Shown: positions 25,998 to 35,900 of the stretch, piece by piece
How positions within the stretch are numbered: position 1 is the stretch's first letter
Layout: each line of letters opens with the position of its first letter
From: GH45 sp046704385
GTDB lineage: Bacteria; Bacteroidota; Bacteroidia; Bacteroidales; SZUA-534
NCBI GenBank assembly: GCA_046704385.1
Contig: JBJKSB010000066.1
Location: 1 to 64,000, forward strand
DNA length: 64,000 bases
Reading direction: 5' to 3'
Notes under the pieces: generated by a model
Seen by the model: the letters and a program-made list of their open reading frames with translations, nothing else
Told to the model about the DNA's origin: nothing
The model's database searches: none
Position numbers and translations under genes: made by a program

Positions 25998-27923
25998 ATG
26001 GTTAAAAAATTACTTTTTCTTTTTTTTATTTGCTTAGCATTGTTTGCCAACGCTCAAAATTACAGAGAACTGACAACTGCTGAAAAGGACGAAATTGCCC
26101 GCCTGAATGAAATGGCTCAGTTATATCGCAATGATAACGATTTTAATAACGCAGGTTTGACTTATAGCAGAATAGCGTTTAAATATTGGCAGGCCGGACG
26201 CCCCCAGGAAGCAATTGACAATTTTGCACTATCGGCAAAATTGTATCTGCAAAAGGATAATTATAAAGAGGTTAAAAACATTTATTCAAATATTGGGGTA
26301 ATTTACACTGACCAGGAAGAACTTAATTTTGCACTCGATTTCTTTAATAAAAGCCTTGATGTACGGAAAAAATTAGGTGACAATAATGAAATTGCAGCCG
26401 GATTAATTGATGTTGCTTATATTTTGCAGGTATTAGGTTCCACTGAAGATGCTATAAAAAAACTTGAAGAGGCATTAGATCTTGCTTTAAAACAAAAAAA
26501 TTCCAGACTTATTTCAGATTGTTATCAATTACTGGCTCAAAATTACGACCAGGCTGGTAATATTAAAAAAGCACAGGAATATAACGATAAATATGATGCC
26601 TACCAGAAATACCTGAATGAAGAAAGTATGAAGGCTACGTTCACTGATGAAAAAAATGAGATTGAACAAAAGGTCGTAAAATCAGAAGCAGAAAAAAAGT
26701 TAGCTGCTGAAGTTTTTGACCTAAAACAAAAGCTTTTTGAAAAAACCCAGGATTCGTTAAGTACAACCATAAAAACTCAGAATGATAGTTTAACTGAAGC
26801 AAACCGGAGAGCTAAAGAAAAGCAAAAAGAAAATGATTTACTAACTGCACAAAATGAACTTAATAATTCTAAAATCCGTGAGCAGGAAGCACGAGATAGA
26901 ATTCAGGTACTTATAATAACAATGGCAGGAGGCGGTTTGTTCCTTATGATTATATTAACTATAGTAATGCTTCGGGCCAATCGGGCCAGAAAAAAGGCTA
27001 ATATAAAGCTTGAAAAACAAAATAAGGAAATTGCTGAAAAAAGTGAACAATTAGGTGTGGCTTTGAAGAAAATTGCACATCAAAACCAAAATATTACGCA
27101 AAGTATTAATTATGCACAGGGTATTCAGCGGGCCTTATTACCCAAACCGGAACAGTTAAATGACTACTTAAAGGAATCATTTATTCTTTTCAAACCCCGG
27201 GATATTGTAAGTGGAGATTTTTACTGGTTTCGTGAAATAGATGCACAATCGAATATATTTAAGATATTTGGGATGCATCGCCGTGATGATACCTCTCAAA
27301 AAGGTGAGAGTAGTGCAAAAAAACTGATCATTAGTGCAGTAGACTGTACTGGTCACGGGGTGCCCGGTGCCTTTATGAGTATGATTGGCTATAACCTGCT
27401 TGATGAAATTACCAACAAAGGGATAACCCGACCTGATTTAATATTGGAGGAATTACACCGTGGTGTCAGGTTTACACTGAAACAAAGAGAAACCAATAAC
27501 CAGGACGGAATGGATATGGCTATTTGTGTAATCGACAATCAGAAAAAAACCATGGAATACGCTGGTGCAAAAAACCCGTTGATATATATTCAAAATGGGG
27601 AGGTACAACAAATAAAGGGAGATAAAAACGGTATTGGTGGAAAATCGGACGACCATAAATTTGAGTCGCATACAATAGATATAAGTGTTCCAACATGGGC
27701 CTATATATTCTCTGACGGTTATATAGACCAGTTTGGAGGAGAACAAGGCCGTAAATTTATGATTAAAAGTTTTCGGGAAATGCTAGCTGAAATTCATCAA
27801 AAACCAATGACGCAACAAAAAGATTATTTGGAAAAAACTATTAAAGATTGGATTGGTACTAAATATAGTCAGATTGATGACTTATTAGTAATAGGTTTTA
27901 AACTGGATTTATCTGTTAATTAG
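25998..27923 (+). CDS. TPR/transmembrane SpoIIE-type PP2C phosphatase
   Basis: From ATG 25998 a 641-residue protein: signal peptide to NAQ (residue 20), a periplasmic TPR solenoid (about 35-200), a coiled coil (215-295), one membrane helix (303-325), a second coiled coil (328-365), and a cytoplasmic SpoIIE/RsbU phosphatase (about 370-640). The phosphatase keeps VSGDFYW, the metal-site region VDCTGHGVPGAFMSMIG, QDGMDMAICVID and the final DDLLVIGFKL. Such enzymes dephosphorylate serine/threonine sites in partner-switch proteins (anti-sigma antagonists, SiaC). The upstream TTG 25974 lies in a TATTTTTG -7-like box (25969-25976) and is not used. It is divergent from the PapD-like gene and precedes the subunit genes, and so may regulate surface-structure output. 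Confidence 0.88.
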   Translation: MVKKLLFLFFICLALFANAQNYRELTTAEKDEIARLNEMAQLYRNDNDFNNAGLTYSRIAFKYWQAGRPQEAIDNFALSAKLYLQKDNYKEVKNIYSNIGVIYTDQEELNFALDFFNKSLDVRKKLGDNNEIAAGLIDVAYILQVLGSTEDAIKKLEEALDLALKQKNSRLISDCYQLLAQNYDQAGNIKKAQEYNDKYDAYQKYLNEESMKATFTDEKNEIEQKVVKSEAEKKLAAEVFDLKQKLFEKTQDSLSTTIKTQNDSLTEANRRAKEKQKENDLLTAQNELNNSKIREQEARDRIQVLIITMAGGGLFLMIILTIVMLRANRARKKANIKLEKQNKEIAEKSEQLGVALKKIAHQNQNITQSINYAQGIQRALLPKPEQLNDYLKESFILFKPRDIVSGDFYWFREIDAQSNIFKIFGMHRRDDTSQKGESSAKKLIISAVDCTGHGVPGAFMSMIGYNLLDEITNKGITRPDLILEELHRGVRFTLKQRETNNQDGMDMAICVIDNQKKTMEYAGAKNPLIYIQNGEVQQIKGDKNGIGGKSDDHKFESHTIDISVPTWAYIFSDGYIDQFGGEQGRKFMIKSFREMLAEIHQKPMTQQKDYLEKTIKDWIGTKYSQIDDLLVIGFKLDLSVN

Positions 27924-28050
27924 TAATAAAAAATTACCGTTTTATGTAAAAAAATGATAGTATCTCCAATTTTTTTAAACCTTAAAGGTTAGATATTCGT
28001 TTTTTTATATAAATTGCGTTCTAATATTGTCAAACTAAACATTTAATCAC

Positions 28051-28668
28051 ATGAAAAAAGTAATATTTATTTTAGCTTTTGCTGGATTTGCAGTTGCCGG
28101 TTTTTCACAGGCAGTTGTGGATAATGCTTTGATACCTATCTCAATTACGTTAAATTCAATATTAAGAATGAATGTAACTTCAGGAGGTAACATTGACTTT
28201 GCAGTTAATACCATCGCACAATATGAGAATGGTATTGATAATACCGAGCGGTATCAAACCAAGTTTACAGTAGCTTCATCCACTGACTTTTGGGTACAAT
28301 TATATGCTGAGGATGATTATTTTTATGGTAGTGACGATGTAAATAACACTATGGATTTGAATTATGTTTGCTATCAACTTACTTCGGATGGTTCAAATAC
28401 AGTTGCAGGGGGGTTTAATACCTTAGCTCCAGCTGGTGGCTGGCAAGCATTGACGAAATCTGACGCTGCTGTAAATGTTGTTTCACCTGGTGCAAATCAT
28501 AATGCTGGTGATATCAGTGCCAATAGTTTTACTATTTTCTGGGAACTTGGAACACAAAATGATAGAAATGCTACAGGTGGTGCAACCACTACTTTAAAAC
28601 AGGGAAACTTTGCTTCTGACCGGTATGCAACCAACGTGTTTTTAGTATTGTCTGCCACAGCTCCCTAA
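28051..28668 (+). CDS. Small secreted beta-rich protein, candidate major surface subunit
   Basis: A 205-residue exported protein with signal peptide MKKVIFILAFAGFAVAGFSQ. The mature chain begins with an alternating-hydrophobic segment (NALIPISITLNSILRMNV) that could serve as a donated or barrel-type strand, and has a pilin-like all-beta pattern. One cysteine only (LNYVCYQLTS). It resembles DUF4402/spore-coat-U-like subunits in style, but I cannot assign a named family. A strong hairpin with a T8 run follows 15 bases after the stop, as expected for an abundant subunit read at higher level than the genes behind it. A weak promoter-like TAATATTG lies at 28022-28029. The structural role is inferred from context. 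Confidence 0.6.
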   Translation: MKKVIFILAFAGFAVAGFSQAVVDNALIPISITLNSILRMNVTSGGNIDFAVNTIAQYENGIDNTERYQTKFTVASSTDFWVQLYAEDDYFYGSDDVNNTMDLNYVCYQLTSDGSNTVAGGFNTLAPAGGWQALTKSDAAVNVVSPGANHNAGDISANSFTIFWELGTQNDRNATGGATTTLKQGNFASDRYATNVFLVLSATAP

Positions 28669-28682
28669 TAAACCGAATTAAT

Positions 28683-28740
28683 AAAAAAAAGTCAAATGAT
28701 ATAATATTTACATAAAAATAATATCATTTGACTTTTTTTT
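28683..28740 (+). terminator. Strong hairpin between first subunit gene and the rest
   Basis: GTCAAATGATAT (28691-28702) and ATATCATTTGAC (28721-28732) form a perfect 12-bp stem with an AT loop, preceded by A8 and followed by T8. It can end transcription in either direction. Partial read-through would give a subunit-rich transcript and lower levels of the downstream genes. Confidence 0.9.
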
Positions 28741-28762
28741 CGTTTAAGATATTGCATCAAGA

Positions 28763-29275
28763 ATGAAGAAATGGATATTTCTGATTATTTTATTTATTTC
28801 AACAGGCTATTTAGTTGCGCAACAACCTCCTGGTACCGATGGACATGTATGGACAACCAAAGGAGGTGAGGTTAAATTTCAAATGGAGAATATGCGCAGT
28901 ATAATGGAAGGTATGACTTATACAGATTATCTTGAGCTAAGTATTACTTATTGTGATAGTAATTATATAACAACTGGTTGGGAATTGTACGTGTATTCTG
29001 CCTATGCAGAATTTCAGGCTGAAATGAATACAGTACCAACAATACCCTTGGATGTTATCACTATATCAAGCAGGATGGAAAACGGGACAGATATTGCTGT
29101 TGATGAACAATTGAGCCAAACTCCATTACTTGTTGGTGAAGGATTGCCACCTTTTGGTCCCGACAAGTGTGTGCAGGATAAAGTGATATTATCATTCTCT
29201 TGTGCCAGTTTGGTTGGATATTCATTTGATTTTTACAGGACTAGTTTACAATTTGAGCTTAAAACAAAAAATTAA
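28763..29275 (+). CDS. Secreted protein, candidate minor subunit
   Basis: A 170-residue exported protein (signal peptide MKKWIFLIILFISTGYLVAQ). The mature part is beta-rich with three cysteines (SITYCDSN, DKCVQDK, SFSCASL) and ends with a strand FDFYRTSLQFELKTKN. I do not recognise a family. The stop overlaps the start of the 1176-residue barrel gene as TAATG, so the two are translated together, which is typical of proteins that work in one complex. By size and position it could be a minor or tip subunit, or a periplasmic helper, for the preceding secreted subunit. It has no lipobox and no T9SS tail. Confidence 0.6.
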   Translation: MKKWIFLIILFISTGYLVAQQPPGTDGHVWTTKGGEVKFQMENMRSIMEGMTYTDYLELSITYCDSNYITTGWELYVYSAYAEFQAEMNTVPTIPLDVITISSRMENGTDIAVDEQLSQTPLLVGEGLPPFGPDKCVQDKVILSFSCASLVGYSFDFYRTSLQFELKTKN

Positions 29276-32200
29276 TGTATAAATGGCTGATATTTTTACT
29301 ATTCTCATTCCTTATAGTAAATAATATTCAGGCTCAATTTTATTTCTTAGAAGATACCTATGACCAAATAGAGGTTCATTTCTTAAGAAAAAAGATTGAA
29401 ACTGAAGCCAATAGCTCATTTTTCAATGTACTAAAAATTAAAAATCCTTCGGAAAGAGCCGTTACTTTTCAAACCAATTTTAGTTATCCTGCAGATTGGT
29501 CTTTCATGGGGGAAAAAAATCAGCGGATAAACCTGGGACCTAACGATTCTGTATTTATTCCCTTCAGAGCAGCCACCAGCGTCGATGCCAAAGGAGATAT
29601 TGGCTATGCTATTGTAGCTTCACTTTCAGATCTAAAGGGCAATACTTTTAAAAATGAATATAGCTTTGTAAACGTACCCAAAATTCAGGATATTACTTTT
29701 TCTCCACTTAAACGTGTTGAATATATTGATTTGAATAAAAATTCGGCCTTATTACAGCTTTTTATTTCAAATGGCGGAAATACCGAAGAGGAATTTTATT
29801 TGGATTTTGGGTTACCTGATGGGATTGAAATTCCCGGATCAAAAGAAAATTATTATCACGAAGAAGTAATTCTGTTTCCCTATACAGATACTACACTTAG
29901 TGTTCCCGTTTATCTGAATAATAAAATTGCTAATGAAAACCAGTTTCATAGGGTCCAGCTAAAAGTTTCAACAATGGATACCAGCATAAATACATCAATT
30001 TGGCTTAAAAAGCTTGGAAATTCGTTTTATAACGATATCCCCAATACATATAAAATGGTAAGTGCTGAACTTGGTATTCAGAATATATTTTCAAAGGATA
30101 AACCTATTTACGCTATTAATATCAGGGGAAACCTTCTTTTTAAAAAATATGGAAGCATTTACTACAAAGTACAAAGTTTAAATAAGCAATTTTACGATGA
30201 CCCTTGGAAATATGGCAGATACCTCCTGGATTATAAATATAAATGGATGCAGTTAGATTTTGGTGATATTGCCGGTAATTTTCAGCAAAATGTTTTTGGC
30301 AGAGGTGGTGAATTAAATATTCATTTAAAAAGAAACAATTTTGACGTTTTAGCAACTCAATCCATGTTTTCAGATAAATCAAGTTTGGGGTTTGGCTTTG
30401 AACAATTATTTAATAACTCACAAATGGGGATTGGGTATTCAATAGTTGATGATAAAACCCTAAAATACACTTCAAATTTGGGCTATTTCAGTACACGGAT
30501 TTCAACAAAAAAATTCGGCAATTTAAAAGGTACTTTTGCAACCAGTTTAGCCGAATGGAAAATTAATCAAAATAAGCAGCAAATTGGTTATGGAGGTGAA
30601 TTATATTATACCGGTAATTTCAATAATTTTATCTTAGACATACGATCAAGAATTGGAAATAGAAAATATTTTGGTACATATAATGGTAGATTTTCGGGTA
30701 TTGGTACAGCCAAATATCTCATGAAAAACAAATCTTACCTCACTGCAACATACAATTACCATTTAAATGCCCCACCCCGTTATGATGGGGATATTTTATT
30801 ACCTGCAATAAATTCCAGAACCAGCTATATTCAGCTATTCTATAATAAATTGTATGATAATAATTTATTCATGACCTGGGGTCCTGTCTCCGAAAAAAGG
30901 TTTTCTAACAACTTTTTCGGCCAAAACTTTCCCCATTATTTCAGTACAAGAAATGCACTTATATTTTTAAATACACGAATAAAAAATAAAAAATTCACTC
31001 AACAAAATTTTAGTGTAAATATCAAGGGAGGTTTTAACTATGTTACTCGTTACGAAAAAGAAATTTTGGGAAATAATATAAAATCAAATTGGTTTTCAAT
31101 GGTGCTTGGATCTTCCTTTAGAGGAGACCACTGGGGAATTTACCTGACCTATTACCATGGTCCCACTACCATTGCCCAGCAATATGCGTATGCCACACAA
31201 AATTATTTTCCCAGGGATATTAGGGTAATGCCCTTTTTAGAATATCCACTCATTCAAGACCATCTTTTTTTTGATTCCAGGTTAAATTTTATTTATGATA
31301 TTGCAGCCCAGGCAACCCGTTTAAATATTACCAATGATTTAACTGCTTCCATTAATAATACATGGAAATTGGTTTTCTCGAATACCATAGGCAATACATC
31401 TACGATTGATGCAATTACTGAAGAAAAATTCAGCTTTACATCCACCTATTTTGAGTTTAGGATTACTAAAGATTTTATTTTTCAACAACCCAGGTATCAG
31501 TATTATGACCTGAATATTTATTTTTTCAAAGACTTGAATGGCAACCGGATAAAAGATGATGATGAACCAGGAATTCAAAATGTTTTGGTTTCTATTTCAA
31601 AAGATGAAGACAATGTAATAAACGAAAAATATAATACCACTGGCTTTTTTATGCCAACTGAAATTATTTCGGATCTAACCGGAAAAATAAAATATGAAAA
31701 TATACCAAACGGATTTTATACCATAGATTATACCCCCATTGGGGAAATAAAAGGAGCTTATTCCTCCGAACAATCTTCTCAAAGCTTATATATTGGCAAA
31801 AACACAACAATATATGTACCTTACGTCGAGAATAATAAAATATTCGGAAAAGTTATTCTAAACCGCTCCAAACTGTCGAACCTGGGTCAAATTGAAATTA
31901 GTAACATTAAGGTTACAGCTGAAGACACCCACGGTAAAAAGTTTTCAACATTAACTGATGCAAACGGGCAATTCACCATTTATGTACCAAGTGTTGACCG
32001 TTACACCGTAAAAGTGAATAATATTTTTTACGAGAATTTCGATCTGGAACAAAATGACTACGAGGTACAATTAAATGGTTATAAACAATTTGAGGTGAAT
32101 TTTATTTTTAATGAGAAAAAGCGAAAGATTAATTTCACCAGCTCCTATGAATATGGTTCAATCCTTGATAAAGAAGGGGTTGAAATTGTGCGTAGGACAA

Positions 32201-32805
32201 ACCTGAGCGGCACAGTTAAAGATGCAACAACCTTAAAACCCATTGTTGCCACCATCAGAATTCTTGATGAACAGGGAAATGAAATCACCTCTGCCAAATC
32301 AAGTTTAAAAACCGGAATGTTTATGACAAGTTTCGTGGCCGGGGATAACTATAGTGTTGAAGTTACTGCTGATGATTACTGGTTCTATGATGAAAAACTG
32401 TACAGCCAGCAAATAGTGACATTTAAAAACCTTAAAAAAGACATTTTGCTTAAAGCCATAACGGTTGGGCAGTTAATCCCCATGAAAACACTTAATTTTG
32501 AAAGTGGTTCGTATGAAATTCCTCCTACATCATTCCCTGAATTAAACCGCCTATTGAAAGTTTTAAAAAAGAATCCAACGGTTAAAATTGCCGTCCATGG
32601 TCATGCCGACGATATGGAAGTACTTGACAGCAAGGTGGATATAGCGCTTGAACGCGCAAAATTAGTTGCCAAATATTTAATTGCTAACGGCTATAACCGT
32701 GTAAAATATGTCGGGCATGCTAATACAAACCCGATAGCCGATAATGATACTGAAGATGGAAGAAGATTGAACCGACGGGTAGAAATAGTTGTTACAGATA
32801 AATAA
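29275..32805 (+). CDS. Usher-like outer-membrane barrel with SdrD-like, CarboxypepD_reg-like and OmpA domains
   Basis: A 1176-residue exported protein. Signal peptide to QAQ (about 21). An Ig-like region (about 25-240) contains VLKIKNPSERAVTFQTNFSY. A long stretch of alternating beta strands (about 245-735) suggests an outer-membrane barrel; near residue 327 the segment FGDIAGNFQ...FGRGGEL is reminiscent of the plug-entry loop of usher proteins. An SdrD B-like module starts near 743 (FFKDLNGNRIKDDDEPGI). Two carboxypeptidase-regulatory-like domains lie at about 855-930 and 975-1060. The last 110 residues are an OmpA peptidoglycan-binding domain (ALERAKLVAKYL, NRRVEIVV). It is co-translated with the 170-residue protein. 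I infer a secretion or anchoring platform for surface subunits; true usher homology is unproven. Confidence 0.7.
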   Translation: MYKWLIFLLFSFLIVNNIQAQFYFLEDTYDQIEVHFLRKKIETEANSSFFNVLKIKNPSERAVTFQTNFSYPADWSFMGEKNQRINLGPNDSVFIPFRAATSVDAKGDIGYAIVASLSDLKGNTFKNEYSFVNVPKIQDITFSPLKRVEYIDLNKNSALLQLFISNGGNTEEEFYLDFGLPDGIEIPGSKENYYHEEVILFPYTDTTLSVPVYLNNKIANENQFHRVQLKVSTMDTSINTSIWLKKLGNSFYNDIPNTYKMVSAELGIQNIFSKDKPIYAINIRGNLLFKKYGSIYYKVQSLNKQFYDDPWKYGRYLLDYKYKWMQLDFGDIAGNFQQNVFGRGGELNIHLKRNNFDVLATQSMFSDKSSLGFGFEQLFNNSQMGIGYSIVDDKTLKYTSNLGYFSTRISTKKFGNLKGTFATSLAEWKINQNKQQIGYGGELYYTGNFNNFILDIRSRIGNRKYFGTYNGRFSGIGTAKYLMKNKSYLTATYNYHLNAPPRYDGDILLPAINSRTSYIQLFYNKLYDNNLFMTWGPVSEKRFSNNFFGQNFPHYFSTRNALIFLNTRIKNKKFTQQNFSVNIKGGFNYVTRYEKEILGNNIKSNWFSMVLGSSFRGDHWGIYLTYYHGPTTIAQQYAYATQNYFPRDIRVMPFLEYPLIQDHLFFDSRLNFIYDIAAQATRLNITNDLTASINNTWKLVFSNTIGNTSTIDAITEEKFSFTSTYFEFRITKDFIFQQPRYQYYDLNIYFFKDLNGNRIKDDDEPGIQNVLVSISKDEDNVINEKYNTTGFFMPTEIISDLTGKIKYENIPNGFYTIDYTPIGEIKGAYSSEQSSQSLYIGKNTTIYVPYVENNKIFGKVILNRSKLSNLGQIEISNIKVTAEDTHGKKFSTLTDANGQFTIYVPSVDRYTVKVNNIFYENFDLEQNDYEVQLNGYKQFEVNFIFNEKKRKINFTSSYEYGSILDKEGVEIVRRTNLSGTVKDATTLKPIVATIRILDEQGNEITSAKSSLKTGMFMTSFVAGDNYSVEVTADDYWFYDEKLYSQQIVTFKNLKKDILLKAITVGQLIPMKTLNFESGSYEIPPTSFPELNRLLKVLKKNPTVKIAVHGHADDMEVLDSKVDIALERAKLVAKYLIANGYNRVKYVGHANTNPIADNDTEDGRRLNRRVEIVVTDK

Positions 32806-32884
32806 TTATAAATGAATTTATAACAGTAATTAATTTATTCATCAAATAAAATATGAATTGCAAATGGTTTTATTTTTATATCTT

Positions 32885-32914
32885 TTGATATCTATTACAT
32901 AAAAGGTAACTTTG
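32885..32914 (+). promoter_or_regulatory. Bacteroidota promoter for the repeat adhesin gene
   Basis: TTG (32885-32887), 19 bases, then TAACTTTG (32907-32914): an exact match to TTG-N19-TAnnTTTG. It lies 53 bases before the ATG of the 1432-residue protein and shows that this gene has its own housekeeping promoter. Confidence 0.85.
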
Positions 32915-32967
32915 GTAAACCCATAAAAATATGATACATCAATTAAGCAAACTAAACAAATAATCAT

Positions 32968-35900
32968 ATGAAAAAAGTACTTATACTCATTGGAATTTTA
33001 TTCCTCAGCTCATTGACACTTACAATGGCTCAAAATCCAATTACGGATGTTAATTTTGATGCTACTGTTCCGGCTCCTTCAGGAACTATAAAAATAGGTG
33101 AGGTTTTGTTAATAAACGTGGTATTTGACCGAACCGTTTATGTAAGCGGAAATCCGATTCTCTATCTTAATACCACCAACCCGGGAATTTATGCTGCTTA
33201 TAGTAGTGGCTCCGGTAGTACCACTCTTACTTTCAGATATATGGTTCAATCAGGTGATTATTCAGCCATACTTGATTATGTGGCAACTAATTCTTTGAAT
33301 CCAAACGGTGGTTCAATCACTGAAACCGGAGGTATTGATGTTGATTTGACTTTACCAGCTACCGGTACATTACCCGGTTACATTTCACTGGAAGTAGATG
33401 CACAATCACCTTCAGTAAGTTCAGTTACAAGTTCAACTGTTGATGGTATTTACAGTGCTAATACTGCTACCAATACTATCTCAATCCAGGTAAATTTCAG
33501 TGAAAATGTAACCATAATTGACCAGGGTACTGGTTTAGCACCAACTGGTGCCCAGGTACCTGTACTTAACCTTGAAACCGGCAGTACTGACCAAAATGCA
33601 AAATGGGTAGGTGCCGGAGCTACTGACGATATTCAAAATTTCACCTATACTATTGTGACAGGTGATACCACTTCTGCCTTGAATTATAAAGGTACATACT
33701 CACTGTCACTCCCTTCCGGAGTTACTATTAAAGATGCTGCCGGAAACAATGCAGTTTTAACGTTACCGGCAACCAGCGATGTTAACTCATTGGTAAGTTC
33801 AGGGGCAACCATCCGCGATATAGAAATTGATGGTATCACCCCTGTTATAACCAACTTGACGAGTTCATTTTCCAATGGAAGTTATAAATCTGGCGATGGT
33901 CCTATAGAGATTACAGCTACTTTTTCTGAACCGGTTTCTACTACCGGTACTGTAACATTAAATTTGAATTCAGGTGGAACAGCTTCATATACGGGAGCTT
34001 TAACAAACCAAAACGAAGTTACATTTTCCTATACTATCGGTGGTGCGGGTGAAGATGCTGCTGATTTGGATGCTGTAGACCTTGATCTAAGTTCAGGAAC
34101 ACTTACTGATGCCCGGTTAAACCCCATTGTAACAACCGATCTCCCTACCGGAACCCAGTCAGGTTCATTGGCACGGTCAAAGAACATTGTCATTGATAAC
34201 ACTACAGTTAATCTTTTGAGTATATCTTCTACCACAACTGCAGGTAATTATAAAATTGGTGATAAAATATATATAACCGCCACATTTGACGAGGTGGTTT
34301 ATGTTACCAACCAACCAAGAATAAAAATGAATTCAGGTGCTTCTGCTTATGCTAATTATAGTTCGGGGACAGGTTCAAAAACGCTTCGGTTTATATATAT
34401 CGTACAGGAAAGCGATACGGCAAACATGCTGGATTATGAGATAAATACTACAGCCATCGATTTAAATACCACTGGTACAATTTTAGATAAAGCAGGTAAC
34501 GGTTTTTCTGAAGCATCCCTTTCCCCTGCTACCCCTGGAACTGACGGTATTTATAATACCTCCACAGCTGCTACAGAAATAGCTATTGACGGAATCAAAC
34601 CCCAGGTTAAATCTGTTTCAGGAACTTCTACCTATAATCCCGCTAATGCTGGTGATGATGTTACCATTAAAGTTGTATTTGATCAAATTGTCACGGTTAG
34701 TGCAACCTCTCTCAAATTACAGCTTGAAACCGGGCGTAATGACCGTTATGCCACCTATACAAGTGGTACGGGAAGTAATTCACTTTTATTCACTTATACA
34801 GTTGTTGCAGGGGACGAAACAAATCCCCTTGAAGTTAAAAAAGCTGACTCTTTTTCAGGCGGATCTATATTAGATACTGATGGTAATACCGCCACTATTG
34901 ATTTACTTACCACAACTTCTGGTACAACACTTGCAAATAGTACCATATTGGTTGATGCCATTACTCCGGTTGTTACCAAGATAACCTCAACCAATTCCAA
35001 TGGCTCCTATAAATATGATGCGGTTACTCCTGCAAATAATGATATTTATATCACTGTTACTTTTGATGATGTTGTAAATGTGGTTGCTGGTGCAACTTTG
35101 CCAAGACTTAATTTGGCAACAGGAACTGCAGGGGCATATGCAGAATATGATAATATTGGAACAGGGACAAATACACTTGAGTTTAAATATTCAATACAAA
35201 ACACTGATGATACAGGTACAGACGATTTAGATTATTTACCTGTCGATGCAACTGACCCGGTTAATCCAATATACGCCCTATCAATCGGGACTTCTACAAT
35301 TAAAGATGGAAATGGCAATAGTGTTGCAGATGCCAATGGTTATATTGTAATACCCGAGCCCGGATTTTCAGGTTCCCTGGGGAGAAATAAAAATATTATT
35401 CTTGATAACACGGCTCCAAAAGTTGATGATCCAACCACAGTTGGTGTTGTTGATGGAATTACCTGCTCTAGTGCAAATGCCACCTATAAAATAGGAGACA
35501 GAATTTACATTAAAGTCCAATTTGATGAAAATGTATTTGTTACCGGGAAACCCCGTATTCAGCTAAATTCGACAACCGCCGCCTCTACCGCCTATGCTTA
35601 TTACTATTCAGGATCAGGAAGAAATATTCTTACATTCCTTTATAAGGTTCAGGAAGGTGAAGAGCAAACCACTGCCCTTGATATTGATCCCACTGCCACT
35701 AATATTGATTTAAATTCAGGTGACATAACAGACAAAGCCAAAAATTCAATTAACATTGCCTTACCTGTTCCGGGTACTGATGTAACTATTGTTAATAGCA
35801 GCACAATAAAAATAGATGGAATTCGCCCCTCATATCAATCAATAGTCGGTGCAACAAGCAATGCATCAACAACCGTAAATAAAGATGATGTAGTAACCAT

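Noticed and set aside
29275..32805. PorE/T9SS component or TonB-dependent receptor
   Set aside because: It has OmpA and CarboxypepD_reg-like domains like PorE but no TPR and no propeller, and it lacks a TonB box and plug domain; the long central barrel does not fit either family.
34586..34873. 95-codon frame inside the adhesin gene
   Set aside because: Out-of-frame shadow inside a clearly coding repeat region; no start signal or known motif.
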